Source of the DNA: Ruminococcus sp.
GTDB taxonomy: Bacteria; Bacillota; Clostridia; Oscillospirales; Ruminococcaceae
DNA length: 33,165 bases
Assembly: GCA_017542475.1 (NCBI GenBank)
Contig: JAFXXD010000011.1
Coordinates: forward strand, 1 to 33,165
Direction of reading: 5' to 3'
Translations under genes and position numbers: made by a program
Shown: in pieces, positions 1 to 8,302 of the stretch
Position numbering within the stretch: the stretch's first letter is position 1
Layout of the letters: each line of letters begins with the position of its first letter
Notes under the pieces: generated by a model
Told to the model about the DNA's origin: nothing
The model's database searches: none
The model's input: only the letters and a program-made list of their open reading frames with translations

Positions 1-285
1 AGTCGAAGTCTCCGTCGCGGTGGTTTCGGTAGTAGTCGAAGTCTCCGACGTGGTGGATTCGGTAGTGGTCGAAGTCTCCGACGTGGTGGATTCGGTAGTG
101 GTCGAAGTCTCCGTCACGGTGGATTCGGTAGTGGTCGAAGTCTCCGACGTGGTGGATTCGGTAGTGGTCGAAGTCTCCGACGTGGTGGATTCGGTAGTGG
201 TCGAAGTCTCCGTCACGGTGGATTCGGTAGTGGTCGAAGTCTCCGTCGCGGTGGATTCGGTAGTGGTCGAAGTCTCCGTTGAAGT
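1..285. repeat. 33-bp coding minisatellite (11-residue Thr-rich repeats)
   Basis: About eight and a half tandem copies of a 33-bp unit encode the 11-residue repeat STTTESTTSET and close variants (TVTET, TATET). Variant units follow a partial higher-order order (two S-type then one V-type, repeated), giving a 99-bp super-period. The repeat lies inside the linker of the secreted protein and stays in frame, so copy-number changes would alter length without breaking the frame. The array starts outside the window. Confidence 0.9.
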
Positions 286-3200
286 CGCCGCTGTCGTCGT
301 TGTTGTCGGCGATGACGTTGACGTATCCGTCGATGTAGATGTAGTCGTCGAGGTCGTCGTCGAAGTCGATGTCGTACCCGTGGTGCCTGACGTTGAGGTC
401 GATGAAGTCGATGATGACGTCGTTGACGAGGACGTGGTCGCCGCCGTAGTCGTCGCTGACTCGGTAGTCATTGTAGTTGTTGTCGTAGTCGTTTCGGTGG
501 TATCGGTAGTTGCCGCAGTTTCTGTGGCTGCTTCCGTAGTAGTCGTAGCTTCGGTGGTCGTCTCTGTAGCGGTAGTAGTTGTGGTGGTGGTGGTAGTGGT
601 CGTGGTTTCCGTAGCTGTTGTCGTAGTTGCAGTCGTTGTCGTTGAGGTTTCGGTAGTTGTCTCCGTTGTTGTTGTGGTGGTAGTAGTGGCTGTCGTGGTT
701 GTAGTTGTGCTTGTAGTAGTTGTTGTAGTTGTAGTTGTGGTCGTTGTAGTTGTAGTCGTGGTCGTAGTTGTCGTAGTCGTAGTTTCGGTCGTGGTAGTCT
801 CGGGAGCGGTTATCTCCCAGTCGAGGGTGTACACAGGCTCATAACTGTAATTGCCGCTGTCGGCTCCTCCGACCGTCGCCTCCGCCTTATATGTGCCGAC
901 CTCCGATGCCTTGTTGTTCTTGTAGGTGATAGTCACGTCGTCGCCGTTGATGACGCCGACAAGCTCGGCGGTGACCGTCTTGTCCGTACCGTCGCTGACA
1001 AAGCTTGTTTCCTCGCCCCACTTGAGCTCAAGCTCGCGCGGAACTACGTGCAGCACGGATTTCACATCATACAGCACGTTGTAATTCTCAGCCGTGAGCG
1101 GCGTATCATACGACAGGTCGTAATCTCCGACGGGCATGAACTGCTCGTATGATGTGAGAAGTCCCGCCGTGCCAATGAGCACCGAGATGTCCTCGCCCTC
1201 GGCAAGTCCCTCGGCTATCAGCTCCGTTTCGCCCGTGAGCTTCTCGCCGTAGGTTATCGTCATTTCTTTGGGGTAGACGGTAAGGTCTGCCTTTGCAATC
1301 ATCCACTTCATTTTCGCGGCTATTTCATCGAAGCGGTAGTTGCTGTCGGAGAGCGAGAGCACCTCCGCGGTATATGTACCCGCCTTTGTCGCCTTATAGT
1401 TGGCAAGCGTCGCTGTAGCCTTATCGCCGTTGACAAGTCCCGAAACAGTGGGGATGACAGCTTTTTCTGTGCCGTCGTATACGAAGCTCGTCTCGCCCTC
1501 CCATACGATGCTGACAAGCTTGGGATTGACCGTGAGAACGCCGCCCGTAACGATCACCTCGTAATTTGCAAAATCGGGGAGCGTCGGCGTGATTGTGTAT
1601 GCTCCGACATCGCCGTACTGAGCGTAGTCGGTACCGCAGTCGAACTCGTCAGGGAACGCCGCCTCGTCGCTGGCTGTAAGCCCCTCATAGGTGACCTTCA
1701 CCTTTGTCGGAGGCTTCTCGCCGTAGGTGATATCCATGCTTTCAGCCGTGACCTTCAGCGCCTTCTTCTCGACAGTAAGAGTACCGCTTTTCACGGTCAG
1801 TTTGTAGTCGGAGTTATCGGGGAAAGCACCGTTTATCTCGTACTCGCCCGCATTGATGCCGTCGGTGTAGGCAGACGAAGCCAGCTCTGTTGGGAAGAGA
1901 GCCTTGTCGGCGTCGCACAGTCCCGTATACTTGACCTTTATCTTGCCCGAGAAAGCGTCGCCGTAGGTGATGGTCTGACTTTCTATCTCGGCTGTAAGGG
2001 CAATAGGGCTGATACGAACCCGCGTTTCATACACCTGTGCGGTATAGTTCTTGGTCTCGGACATCGTTATCTCAGCCCTGTAGTCTCCGCTGTGTATCGG
2101 AGACTCGGTAAGCTCGGTATATGTACCGTCGCTCTCCTCGCGATACCACTTATAGCTCAGGACCTTGTCCTCGTCAGTGTTATTGTCTGTGAGGTACTTA
2201 TTCATACGGGTTTCAGCAGGCTCGCCGTTATAGGACAGACTTATGAAGTCTCCCGCCTTGCTTGAATTGAGGTAGGGAGTACGCTTTACAACTGTGAGGG
2301 TGCCGAGCGAATAGGTGAATGAATGCTCGGAGAAGGCAGTCTCGTCGAAATCGACCGTTATCGGGTAGGTGCCGACGGCAGTGGGGGAGTAATCAGGGTC
2401 GCCGTAGCACGTCACCTTCACCGCCTTCCTGACGGCTTCCTTCTCTTCGTCGGTGAGCCCGCCGCTCACCTGTATGTCAAACTCCGCAGGCTCTATGTAT
2501 ATGACCGTCGTATCGGGGATAGCTATCGTGACCGCCATATTTACGACCTTGAAGCTCACGGGCTCGGATACAAGACCCGTGTATTCGGGAGTTTCCGCAA
2601 CAGTCGCTATGACGTAGTAGCTTCCCTCCGCCGTCGGAGCTTCCGCAAGGAGGGTATCGTCTGCGGCGTTGTAGTACGCGAAGACAGGCTCGCCGAACTT
2701 TGCGGCTGCTGTCGGAACGGACGGTGTTTCGCCGACCTTCCAGCTGTATATCGTCAGGGGAGAAATCCACTCGTTCTCCTTCTGCACAGAAATGACCTTG
2801 AAGCTGACGGGCTCGGAAACGAGCTCCTCGTATTCAGCCGTACCTGCTACCCTTGCTATGACGTAGTAGCTTCCCGACGCCGTCGGAGCTGCCTCAAGGA
2901 GAGTGTCGTCCGCGGCGCTGTAATACTCGAAGACAGGCTCGCCGTACTTCGCGGCTGCTGTCGGAACGGACGGTGCTTCGCCGACCTTCCAGTCGGATAT
3001 CTTCAGCGTGGAAGTCCACGTGTTCTCCTTCACAGTGGGAGCTCCGGCCTCCGCAATGACCTTTGCCTCAAGCGTGCTGAGGTCGAGCGGGTAGTATTCC
3101 TCGGGAGTTTCCAGCACCTCGGTGCGGCTGCGGCGCTTGGAGTCAAGCCCGTACCAGAGCTTGCCTCCGCTGCTGTACATTCCGTATATACGGTAGCTTG

Positions 3201-4437
3201 CCTCCTCGGCGGCTGTGATGTGGTAGAGCTCGATGTACTGCCCGTTGTGATAGGAATAGACAGCCTTCGGAGCCGAGAAATAGAGGATATCGTTCACAAC
3301 CACGGGAACGTTGTAGCATATGCCCCACGTATAGCCGGGCTTGTCGGGGATGTCCCACTCCGACAGAGCGGTGTTCAGCTTATCCGTGAGAGGCGCACTT
3401 GCCGCCGTATGAGCCGTTTTGTCGTAGTCATAGAGCGTGAACTGCACATTGTTGCCCTCGCCTGTCACGGCGAGCCACTTGTTCTGATAGCGCTGTATCG
3501 GCTTTTCGATGTCCCGCCAGAAGGCTGTGCTGAACGTAGTCGGAACAGCGGTGCTGTAAATCTCGTTCTTGAAGCTGTCGAGCCAGTCCGTGGAATCGTG
3601 CGGCGTGGACGAGCTCGCGAGCTCGTCCCTCGTCATCAGGAAGTTATCGTGCGCGATAAAGCCCTTGTAGCCGTAGTAGAGGTCGTCCCATGTGACGTCC
3701 GCGTAGTACCAGTCGCCGTCTATCATTATGGCATTCCACGCGTGACCCATCGCATCGCTCGTGACGAGCTTTGCGGGTACGCCGACCTTATTGAGCAGCA
3801 TGGCATACAGGTTGGAGTAGCCCTCGCAGACCGCCATTCCGTTTTTCAGCATACCGTAAGCCGAATACTGCTCGCCGTCCGTGCGCGTGACATACCCGAA
3901 ATACGAGGGATAGTCGTAATCAAAATTGGCGGCGATGTACTCGTGGAAGTAAAGCGCCTTTTCCTCGTCAGACCAGCTCGGCTTGACGGGAGCGGCGATA
4001 TCGTCGAGCATAGCCTTGTATTCGGCACATTTCTCGTCGTACTCGCTGTCCTCGAAGCGGTATTCTATCAGTATCGAGTCCGATGAAGGGTTCCACATCA
4101 CGCCGTCGTCCTTCGAGCCGATACCTACCTCGTTGCTGTTCCTGATATGGCGGAATATCGCGATGAACGCGTCCTTGTTGTCCGCCGTCATATCGAGCCC
4201 GTAGGGAGCAAACAGCACCTCGGACTTGTGCTCGGCGAGTGCAAGGTAGGTCGCCTCCGCTGCTTTAGCGCTCTCCTCAGCCGAGAGAGAGCCCACTGCT
4301 CCGATGTATGAGAAGTCGGGGACATCGGGCGGGTCGGCGGCTTGTGTCACGACGGGCATCACAGGAAGCTCCATTGCGGCGATGCATACAGCGGCTGCCC
4401 CCGCAGTCCACTTTTTCAGCTTTTTGTTTATTTCCAT
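1..4437 (-). CDS. Secreted transglutaminase-like protein with MBG/Ig-like repeats and Thr-rich linker (partial, C-terminus beyond window)
   Basis: An open frame on the minus strand runs from an ATG at 4437 to base 1 with no stop, giving 1479 codons and continuing past the left edge. Residues 1-33 form a Sec signal peptide (KK, hydrophobic core, ending near TQA). Residues about 100-260 form a transglutaminase-like domain with a visible Cys-His-Asp triad: C204 in AVCEGYS, H232 in GHAWNAI and D247 in YADVTWDD. Next come two near-identical modules of about 83 residues (DNA 2545-3036), then beta-rich MBG-type repeats carrying TYGD/TYGE signatures. From about residue 1211 the chain is almost only T, S, E and A, ending in 11-residue repeats. 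R. flavefaciens-type bacteria use such linkers before a dockerin or an anchor, so one may lie beyond the window; this is inference. Substrate unknown. The ATG is preceded by a GGGTGAG-like ribosome site. Confidence 0.9.
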   Translation of the reverse strand, partial: MEINKKLKKWTAGAAAVCIAAMELPVMPVVTQAADPPDVPDFSYIGAVGSLSAEESAKAAEATYLALAEHKSEVLFAPYGLDMTADNKDAFIAIFRHIRNSNEVGIGSKDDGVMWNPSSDSILIEYRFEDSEYDEKCAEYKAMLDDIAAPVKPSWSDEEKALYFHEYIAANFDYDYPSYFGYVTRTDGEQYSAYGMLKNGMAVCEGYSNLYAMLLNKVGVPAKLVTSDAMGHAWNAIMIDGDWYYADVTWDDLYYGYKGFIAHDNFLMTRDELASSSTPHDSTDWLDSFKNEIYSTAVPTTFSTAFWRDIEKPIQRYQNKWLAVTGEGNNVQFTLYDYDKTAHTAASAPLTDKLNTALSEWDIPDKPGYTWGICYNVPVVVNDILYFSAPKAVYSYHNGQYIELYHITAAEEASYRIYGMYSSGGKLWYGLDSKRRSRTEVLETPEEYYPLDLSTLEAKVIAEAGAPTVKENTWTSTLKISDWKVGEAPSVPTAAAKYGEPVFEYYSAADDTLLEAAPTASGSYYVIARVAGTAEYEELVSEPVSFKVISVQKENEWISPLTIYSWKVGETPSVPTAAAKFGEPVFAYYNAADDTLLAEAPTAEGSYYVIATVAETPEYTGLVSEPVSFKVVNMAVTIAIPDTTVIYIEPAEFDIQVSGGLTDEEKEAVRKAVKVTCYGDPDYSPTAVGTYPITVDFDETAFSEHSFTYSLGTLTVVKRTPYLNSSKAGDFISLSYNGEPAETRMNKYLTDNNTDEDKVLSYKWYREESDGTYTELTESPIHSGDYRAEITMSETKNYTAQVYETRVRISPIALTAEIESQTITYGDAFSGKIKVKYTGLCDADKALFPTELASSAYTDGINAGEYEINGAFPDNSDYKLTVKSGTLTVEKKALKVTAESMDITYGEKPPTKVKVTYEGLTASDEAAFPDEFDCGTDYAQYGDVGAYTITPTLPDFANYEVIVTGGVLTVNPKLVSIVWEGETSFVYDGTEKAVIPTVSGLVNGDKATATLANYKATKAGTYTAEVLSLSDSNYRFDEIAAKMKWMIAKADLTVYPKEMTITYGEKLTGETELIAEGLAEGEDISVLIGTAGLLTSYEQFMPVGDYDLSYDTPLTAENYNVLYDVKSVLHVVPRELELKWGEETSFVSDGTDKTVTAELVGVINGDDVTITYKNNKASEVGTYKAEATVGGADSGNYSYEPVYTLDWEITAPETTTTETTTTTTTTTTTTTTTTTTTTTTTTSTTTTTTATTTTTTTTETTTETSTTTTATTTTATETTTTTTTTTTTTATETTTEATTTTEAATETAATTDTTETTTTTTTMTTESATTTAATTSSSTTSSSTSSTSTSGTTGTTSTSTTTSTTTSTSTDTSTSSPTTTTTAATSTETSTTTESTATETSTTTESTVTETSTTTESTTSETSTTTESTTSETSTTTESTVTETSTTTESTTSETSTTTESTTSETSTTTETTATETST
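2545..3036. repeat. Tandem duplication of about 249 bp encoding two Ig-like modules
   Basis: Two adjacent segments (about 2545-2793 and 2794-3036) are closely similar in DNA and encode near-identical modules with the motifs KVGE.PSVPTAAAK.GEPVF.YY and GSYYVIA.VA. The high DNA identity points to a recent internal duplication within the secreted protein. Confidence 0.75.
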
Positions 4438-4513
4438 AATTCTCACCCTTTCAGTACGCGAAACGATACAGCACATTTGCTAAAATTTTGTCCCGATACA
4501 AATACCTAATTGT

Positions 4514-4543
4514 ATCATAACACAGTTTTGCACTATCCGTCAA
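4514..4543 (-). promoter_or_regulatory. Sigma-A promoter of the transglutaminase-like gene
   Basis: Read on the minus strand, TTGACG (4538-4543) is followed after 18 bp by TATGAT (4514-4519). The start codon at 4437 lies about 75 bp downstream. The spacing and sequence fit the housekeeping sigma factor. No transcript data. Confidence 0.6.
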
Positions 4544-4695
4544 TCGGCATACTGCATTAATATTAGGTACGGTATATGGTGAATATCACAAAATGCGCGG
4601 ATATTCGGTTTTATTCGGGCTTTGCACACAACATATTGTGATTTGTCAAAAGAATAATCGAATCCATTTTATCCACCATTTTTTCAAATATTGGG

Positions 4696-4724
4696 TTGCG
4701 GGCAGCGGAAAATAAGGGTATAAT
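4696..4724 (+). promoter_or_regulatory. Sigma-A promoter of the GH5 cellulase gene
   Basis: A perfect TATAAT (4719-4724) lies 17 bp after a weak TTGCGG (4696-4701). The weak -35 suggests the promoter may need an activator. The AAGGAG ribosome site (4792-4797) and ATG (4808) follow after a leader of about 80 nt. Confidence 0.6.
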
Positions 4725-4736
4725 TTACAATGAGGT

Positions 4737-4775
4737 ATTGTGGGATAAAAATAGGCATTATTTCTCCCGCACAAT
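4737..4775 (+). promoter_or_regulatory. Imperfect hairpin in the leader of the cellulase mRNA
   Basis: ATTGTG (4737-4742) can pair with CACAAT (4770-4775), with two further G-C pairs around a bulge. It sits between the predicted transcription start and the ribosome site. There is no U-tract, so it is not a terminator. It could be a cis-acting RNA element or chance; weakly supported. Confidence 0.25.
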
Positions 4776-4807
4776 CTGACAAAATATATATAAGGAGTTG
4801 ATTCATT

Positions 4808-7789
4808 ATGAAGCTGACAAGAACCGTTTCTGCCGCACTCTCAGCAGTTATGTTCGTTACATCTTCGGTCGTTGCCGCACCCGTCTTCGCAGCAGATACA
4901 GGCGAGATGAGAAGTATGTCAACGCTCGAGATCGTTGAGGATATGGGCATCGGTATCAACCTCGGCAACACGATGGAAGCCGCAGGGGATTGGATAAACG
5001 AGAGCGGCAGCGCTACTGTCACAGACTACGAAACAGCATGGGGAAGCCCCGTCATCACAAAGGCGATGATACAGGGCTACGCCGACGAAGGCTTCGGCGT
5101 CCTGAGAATTCCCGTTGCGTGGTCTAACCGAATGAAGAACGACGGCACCTACACCATAGATGCCGACCTGATGAAGAGAGTTACCCAGATAGTTGACTGG
5201 ACCCTCGATACGGGGATGTACGCTATCGTAAATATCCACTGGGACGGCGGCTGGCTCGAAAAGATGCCGACCAGCGAGGACGAGTGCATGAAGCGCTACG
5301 AGCATATGTGGGAGCAGATCAGCGATAACTTCAAGGATTACGGCGACCACCTCGTGTTCGAGGCTCAGAACGAGGAGCTCGGCTGGAATGACATCTGGAA
5401 TCAGTATTCGGGCGTCGGCGATAAGGAAAAATCCTACGCCCTCGTTAATAAGGTGAACAAGAAGTTCATCGACACCGTAAGAGCGAGCGGCTCGAACAAC
5501 TCGTACCGCCACCTGCTCATCTCGGGCTATAACACAGACGTTAACCTCACCTGCGACCCGCTTTTCGAGATCCCCTACGATCCCGTAAACAGACTCGCAG
5601 TTTCCGTACACTACTATATCCCCTCTACGTTCGCTATCCTCGAAGAGGACGCAGACTGGGGCAAATGTGCTTCTACATGGGGCACAGCAGCTGAAAAGCA
5701 GGAGCTTGCCAAGAACCTCGACCTCGTGAAGTCTACGTTCTACGATAAGGGCGTGCCCGTTATCATCGGCGAGTACGGCTGTCCCACCAAGAACAAGGAC
5801 GCAGACTCTGTACGCGACTACCTCACGTCCGTGTGCAGCGAGGCTTGCAAGCGCAACCTCTGTCCTGTTCTCTGGGATACTCCCGTTGACAGCCACTACG
5901 ACAGAAGCACCTGCAAGCTCAAGGACAGAACACTTCAGGCTAACTTCGCTGAGATAGTTGCCGAGAACTTCTCGGGAAACGGCGGCGATGACCCTGTTCC
6001 CTCGGGCGACGGCACCGTTTACTTCAACGATACCTTCGAGAGCGGCGTTCAGGGCTGGACAGGCAGAGGCGCTGCTACCGTTACCTCTTCCTCCGACAAG
6101 GCTTTCGAGGGAAGCAAGTCCATCTACGTTGACGGCAGAACCTCCGCTTGGAACGGCGGCGCAAAGGAGCTCGGCAGCGACTTCGTTGCAGGTCAGGCTT
6201 ACAGCTTCAGCGCCAACGTGCTCTACAAGAGCGGAAGCTCCGAGGACACATTCTTCCTCAAGATACAGTACAAGGATGCAAGCGGTACTACCAGCTATGA
6301 CGGTATCGCAGAGGCTACTACGATGAAGGGCACATGGGTACAGCTCGCTAACACGAACTACACGATACCCGCAGGTGCTACAGACATTATGCTCTACGTT
6401 GAGACTGAGGACAGCACCAATGCCTTCTACATCGACGACGTTACAGGCGCTTCCGCAGGCACTGTTATCAAGGGCTCGGGCGGAACAAAGCGTCTCGAGT
6501 ACGGCGACCTCAACTACGACGGCAGCATTGATATGTTCGACGTTGTACTTATGCGTCAGGCTGTTCTCGGCAAGCTCACCGACGAGATGGCTCTCAAGGC
6601 TGCCGATATCGACGGCGAGAACGAGATAAACGTAACAGACCTCGTACTTGTTTACAACTACGTTATGGGCAAGATCAAGACATTCCCCGAGCGTCCCGAG
6701 CCTCCCAAGCCCGACAACAAGTGGGACGACTATGTGGAGACTGCTTCTTCGCAGTACATCGACTTCTACAAGAGCTCGATAAACAATATGGGCAACACCT
6801 ACCGCCTCACAAAGAAGCTCGAAGCAGCTGAGAGCGGCAAGTCGCTCACTCTTGCCTACATCGGCGGCTCTATCACCGAGGGCAAGAACTACAGCACTCC
6901 GTTCACCAACTACATCAAGAACAACTTCGCCAAGGGCGGCTTCAAGGAGATAAACGCAGGTCTTTCGGGTACATCGTCCGTTGTAGGTCTGGTTCGTGCA
7001 GATAATGAAGTCTCCAGCCAGAACCCCGACATCGTTGTTATCGAGTTCTCCGTTAACGACCACGAGGATATCGCATACAAGAAATGCTTCGAGAGTATGA
7101 TAAAGAAGTTCCTCGAGCTTCCCAGCGAGCCCGCTGTTATCGCTCTCATCACCTGCTCGAAGGGCGGCTACTCCAGCCAGACTCAGATGGAGGCATCGGC
7201 TAAGAACTTCGATATCCCGATAATCAGTATGAACAACGCGCTTTCCAAGGCGTTCAACAGCGGCTTCCTCAAGAAGGACGACTACTTCGCTGATGAGTAT
7301 CACCCGCACGCTAAGGGCGGTCAGCTCGTTGCGGACTGCATGGCTTACTACGTTCGTCAGGCAATGAGAACCGAGAACCGCGATGATTCCTACACTATCC
7401 CCACTTCATCGAAGTACGGATACGAGTACTGGACCTGCACCAACGTTGACCCGACCAAGGACCTCCAGAACTTCAGCGCAGGCTCGTTCACAAGAGGTAC
7501 GGGCTATGGCAAGCTTCCGTACGGCTACGTTGCAAACGGCGGCAATCCTATGACCTTCAAGACAACAGGCAAGGGACTTATCATCGTATTCAAGGCTAAT
7601 TCAAGCAATATGGGCAGTGTTGACGTCACCGTAAACGGCAAGACCACCAAGGTGAACGGCATAAAGCAGTACACATGGGGCGGTCCTGACGCAGAGATAG
7701 GCTACTATCAGGAAACAAGCGGCGACCTTGACGTTTCCATCAAGGCAAACGGCAGCTTCACTATCTGGGGCATCGGTCTCATAAAGTAA
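4808..7789 (+). CDS. Cellulosomal bifunctional enzyme: GH5 glucanase, CBM22, dockerin, SGNH esterase
   Basis: A 993-residue secreted enzyme for plant cell wall breakdown. Residues 1-29 are a signal peptide (APVFA). Residues about 38-385 are a GH5 domain, with acid/base E189 in FEAQNEE, nucleophile E322 in IIGEYG, and H144 and H268 in the usual NIHWDGGW and VHYY contexts; the overall look is GH5_4-like (endoglucanase or xyloglucanase). Residues about 402-550 match CBM22 (GRTSAWNGG). Residues about 563-625 are a type I dockerin with two calcium loops (DLNYDGSIDMFD and a variant DIDGENEINVTD), which would dock it into a cellulosome. Residues about 645-850 are an SGNH hydrolase with S688 (GGSIT), G718, N750 (VND) and D829/H832 (DEYHPH), probably an acetyl esterase. 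Residues 870-993 look like a C-terminal beta-sandwich. The internal dockerin is uncommon. Exact substrates are inferred. ATG follows AAGGAG with 10-nt spacing. Confidence 0.93.
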   Translation: MKLTRTVSAALSAVMFVTSSVVAAPVFAADTGEMRSMSTLEIVEDMGIGINLGNTMEAAGDWINESGSATVTDYETAWGSPVITKAMIQGYADEGFGVLRIPVAWSNRMKNDGTYTIDADLMKRVTQIVDWTLDTGMYAIVNIHWDGGWLEKMPTSEDECMKRYEHMWEQISDNFKDYGDHLVFEAQNEELGWNDIWNQYSGVGDKEKSYALVNKVNKKFIDTVRASGSNNSYRHLLISGYNTDVNLTCDPLFEIPYDPVNRLAVSVHYYIPSTFAILEEDADWGKCASTWGTAAEKQELAKNLDLVKSTFYDKGVPVIIGEYGCPTKNKDADSVRDYLTSVCSEACKRNLCPVLWDTPVDSHYDRSTCKLKDRTLQANFAEIVAENFSGNGGDDPVPSGDGTVYFNDTFESGVQGWTGRGAATVTSSSDKAFEGSKSIYVDGRTSAWNGGAKELGSDFVAGQAYSFSANVLYKSGSSEDTFFLKIQYKDASGTTSYDGIAEATTMKGTWVQLANTNYTIPAGATDIMLYVETEDSTNAFYIDDVTGASAGTVIKGSGGTKRLEYGDLNYDGSIDMFDVVLMRQAVLGKLTDEMALKAADIDGENEINVTDLVLVYNYVMGKIKTFPERPEPPKPDNKWDDYVETASSQYIDFYKSSINNMGNTYRLTKKLEAAESGKSLTLAYIGGSITEGKNYSTPFTNYIKNNFAKGGFKEINAGLSGTSSVVGLVRADNEVSSQNPDIVVIEFSVNDHEDIAYKKCFESMIKKFLELPSEPAVIALITCSKGGYSSQTQMEASAKNFDIPIISMNNALSKAFNSGFLKKDDYFADEYHPHAKGGQLVADCMAYYVRQAMRTENRDDSYTIPTSSKYGYEYWTCTNVDPTKDLQNFSAGSFTRGTGYGKLPYGYVANGGNPMTFKTTGKGLIIVFKANSSNMGSVDVTVNGKTTKVNGIKQYTWGGPDAEIGYYQETSGDLDVSIKANGSFTIWGIGLIK

Positions 7790-7804
7790 GCTCACAGACA
7801 TAAC

Positions 7805-7839
7805 AAAAATACCTCCTGCCTTGCAGGAGGTATTTTTTT
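7805..7839. terminator. Bidirectional rho-independent terminator after the GH5 gene
   Basis: A 13-bp perfect stem (7807-7819 with 7823-7835, loop CTT) is followed by a run of T on the plus strand and preceded by a run of A, so it can also act on minus-strand transcripts leaving rpmB. Confidence 0.9.
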
Positions 7840-7852
7840 GCCATTTTTCGCT

Positions 7853-7885
7853 GAAAATGAAAAGAGCGTTCCATTCGGAACGCTC
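7853..7885 (-). terminator. Terminator downstream of rpmB
   Basis: The perfect stem GAGCGTTCC/GGAACGCTC (7864-7872 with 7877-7885, loop of 4) lies just after the rpmB stop codon. On the minus strand it is followed by the T-rich TTTTCATTTT. Confidence 0.75.
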
Positions 7886-7903
7886 ATGCTCACATAAGTA
7901 CAA

Positions 7904-8092
7904 TTAGTTAGCTCTTTCAACCTTACCCGAACGCAGGCATCTTGAACAAGCGTAGATATGACAAGGAGTACCCTTGACGATAGCCTTAACACGCTTTACA
8001 TTAGGCTTCCATGTTCTGTTTGTACGTCTGTGTGAGTGGGAAACCTTTATACCGAAAGTAACTCCCTTTCCGCAGATATCACATTTTGCCAT
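7904..8092 (-). CDS. rpmB: 50S ribosomal protein L28
   Basis: A 62-residue protein starting MAKCDICGKG and matching L28 in length and sequence throughout, including a basic central region and the C-terminal ACSRCLRSGKV. C4/C7 and C49/C52 form the zinc-ribbon version of L28. It is a large-subunit structural protein. The ATG follows a near-perfect AAGGAGGT (8101-8108) with 8-nt spacing. It is a single-gene unit with its own promoter and terminator, as is common for rpmB. Confidence 0.97.
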   Translation of the reverse strand: MAKCDICGKGVTFGIKVSHSHRRTNRTWKPNVKRVKAIVKGTPCHIYACSRCLRSGKVERAN

Positions 8093-8143
8093 CAGGCTGC
8101 ACCTCCTTATTGATCTTAAGCTTCAAATTAAGCAACGTAAATT

Positions 8144-8172
8144 ATTATAGCATATGATTCGTAAAAATGCAA
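8144..8172 (-). promoter_or_regulatory. rpmB promoter
   Basis: On the minus strand TTGCAT (8167-8172) and TATAAT (8144-8149) are separated by exactly 17 bp, about 50 bp before the rpmB start. Confidence 0.8.
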
Positions 8173-8231
8173 GCCTTTTTTGAAAAAAACTCGAAAATTT
8201 TTTTGAGCGCCCTGTTTTTTTATTATTTTAC

Positions 8232-8260
8232 TTGAAATATACTCCGAAATGTTGTATAAT
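8232..8260 (+). promoter_or_regulatory. Promoter of the scp operon
   Basis: TTGAAA (8232-8237) and TATAAT (8255-8260) with 17-bp spacing lie about 40 bp before the site-2 protease start. Transcripts would begin near 8267, so an upstream in-frame ATG at 8249 lies outside the mRNA. Confidence 0.8.
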
Positions 8261-8302
8261 ATAGAATGTATATCTGTCTGTACAGCTAAGGAAAGGGTTA
8301 CT

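Noticed and set aside
1-285. CRISPR array
   Set aside because: The repeats are contiguous 33-bp units without unique spacers and encode an in-frame peptide repeat; no cas genes are in the window.
20-844. Plus-strand 274-residue Val-rich open frame
   Set aside because: It is the reverse complement of Thr codons (ACN gives NGT) in the linker of the minus-strand secreted protein; no ribosome site and no sensible protein composition.
2323-4086. Plus-strand 587-residue open frame
   Set aside because: Antisense to the transglutaminase-like gene, whose signal peptide and catalytic triad show it to be the real coding frame.
4919-7309. Minus-strand 796-residue open frame
   Set aside because: Antisense shadow of the GH5 gene caused by its codon bias; no domain or membrane pattern of its own.
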